A stretch of DNA of 5,996 nucleotides from Actinomycetes bacterium (GTDB lineage Bacteria; Actinomycetota; Actinomycetes; Streptosporangiales; Streptosporangiaceae): contig JAFACJ010000728.1 in NCBI GenBank assembly GCA_023425615.1, forward strand, positions 1-5,996, read 5' to 3'. Below are positions 5,316 to 5,996 of the stretch, in pieces. Position numbers and translations under genes: made by a program. The notes under the pieces are model-generated. The model was not told the origin of the DNA. It saw nothing but the letters and a program-made list of their open reading frames with translations, and ran no database searches. Position 1 is the stretch's first letter; each line of letters starts with the position of its first letter.

Positions 5316-5996
5316 GTGACCGGCACCTCCCCCCGTCCACCCTTCCTGCGCATGATCGGGCTCACGCTGGCGCGGGTGCGCGCGCAGCGGGCGCGGCTGC
5401 TGCTCACCGCGCTGGCCGTCGTCCTCGGCACGGGCTTCGTGACGGGGACGTTCGTACTCGGCGATCTGATGCGTGCCGGTATCGTCCGCGACTTCGCCTC
5501 CTCCGCCGACAAGGTGGACGTGGCGGTGCTGCCCGGCTCACGGGAGGAGCTTCCCGCCGGGCTGCTCGCGCGGATCCGGGCGCTGCCAGGGGTGACCGAC
5601 GTGAACGGCACCGTGCAAGGCGAGGCGCCGCTGCTGGACGAGGACGGCCGCAGCCACGGGCACGTGACGACGGTGGGCGTCTCGCTGCCGTCCGAGGGGC
5701 GGCTGCGGCGCTACACGGTGGAGGAGGGGCGCGTGCCGACCGCCGCGGACGAGGCGGCGCTGGAGAAGGGGCTCGCCGACGCCACCGGGTTCGCGCCCGG
5801 CGACCGGATCCGTGTCCTGGACTCCGCGGGCAGGCCGCGTGACTTCCGGCTCGTCGGCGTCGTCGGGCTCGGCCTGGACCCCGACGTCTCCCGGCGCGGC
5901 GCCGTCGCCTTCACCGCGGAGACGGCGGCACGGATGACCGGCCGGAAGGGCTACGCGGAGATCGACGTGGCGGGCCGGGTGACGGCGGAGCGGGTG
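5316..5996 (+). CDS. MacB/FtsX-like ABC transporter permease, N-terminal part (cut by window edge)
   Basis: From GTG 5316 the frame is open for 227 codons to the right edge. Residues 10-27 are a basic amphipathic entry (FLRMIGLTLARVRAQRARL), followed by a first membrane helix at about 28-48 (LLLTALAVVLGTGFVTGTFV). After it comes a long extracytoplasmic region typical of MacB-type periplasmic core domains: DKVDVAVLPGSREELPAGLL, LARIRALPGVTDVNG, RYTVEEGRVPTAADEAAL, and FAPGDRIRVLDSAGR, in which predicted strands alternate with helices. The FtsX helices would follow beyond the window; actinobacterial members are often about 800 residues with two such halves. Such permeases work with an ABC ATPase to move peptides, lipids, lipoproteins or drugs, or act mechanically on the envelope. 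No ATPase gene lies between it and the regulator, so it must be downstream or elsewhere. Substrate unknown. Confidence 0.87.
   Translation, partial: MTGTSPRPPFLRMIGLTLARVRAQRARLLLTALAVVLGTGFVTGTFVLGDLMRAGIVRDFASSADKVDVAVLPGSREELPAGLLARIRALPGVTDVNGTVQGEAPLLDEDGRSHGHVTTVGVSLPSEGRLRRYTVEEGRVPTAADEAALEKGLADATGFAPGDRIRVLDSAGRPRDFRLVGVVGLGLDPDVSRRGAVAFTAETAARMTGRKGYAEIDVAGRVTAERV

Noticed and set aside
4312..5340. Long open frame of about 342 codons on the minus strand
   Set aside because: It is antisense to the end of the kinase and the whole second regulator, with no recognisable motif or start; both sense genes are certain.
1..5996. CRISPR array, tRNA or rRNA gene, riboswitch
   Set aside because: No regularly spaced repeats, cloverleaf-like segment or known conserved RNA core was seen in any non-coding stretch.

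Overview
The window is a very GC-rich piece of actinobacterial chromosome. GTG starts, NarL-type regulators, an Uma2-family gene and an FtsX-type exporter subunit fit a Streptomyces or Streptosporangiales-like organism; this placement is inferred from gene style, not from a marker gene.

Layout. (1) 1-362, minus strand: the first 120 codons of a CBS-domain protein that runs off the left edge. (2) 363-513: a divergent control region with inverted repeats and a TTGACG element. (3) 514-1155, plus: a NarL/FixJ-type response regulator with no kinase beside it. (4) 1238-1933, plus: a histidine-phosphatase (RHG) superfamily enzyme. (5) 1934 to about 3100: a decayed island. It starts with a segment of about 50% G+C, continues with a frameshifted and truncated TPR-repeat gene (plus), and meets a frameshifted and truncated Uma2-type nuclease gene (minus) tail to tail near 2655. 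(6) 3329-5160, plus: an intact two-component pair, a membrane histidine kinase and a NarL-type regulator overlapping by ATGA. (7) 5316-5996, plus: the N-terminal part of a MacB/FtsX-like ABC permease, cut by the right edge.

How they work together. The kinase and second regulator are translationally coupled and almost certainly form one phosphorelay. The permease just downstream, behind its own likely promoter and an inverted repeat, is the obvious candidate target; this arrangement is common in actinobacteria for regulators of efflux or cell-envelope stress. The first regulator is an orphan that may control itself and the divergent CBS gene through the shared 151-base spacer.

I see no mobile element with defined ends, no CRISPR array, no tRNA or rRNA gene, and nothing that amounts to a clearly new system. 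The most informative signals are the two reading-frame breaks in the island, the apparent loss of the catalytic Glu segment from the Uma2 remnant, and the small inverted or direct repeats at promoters.
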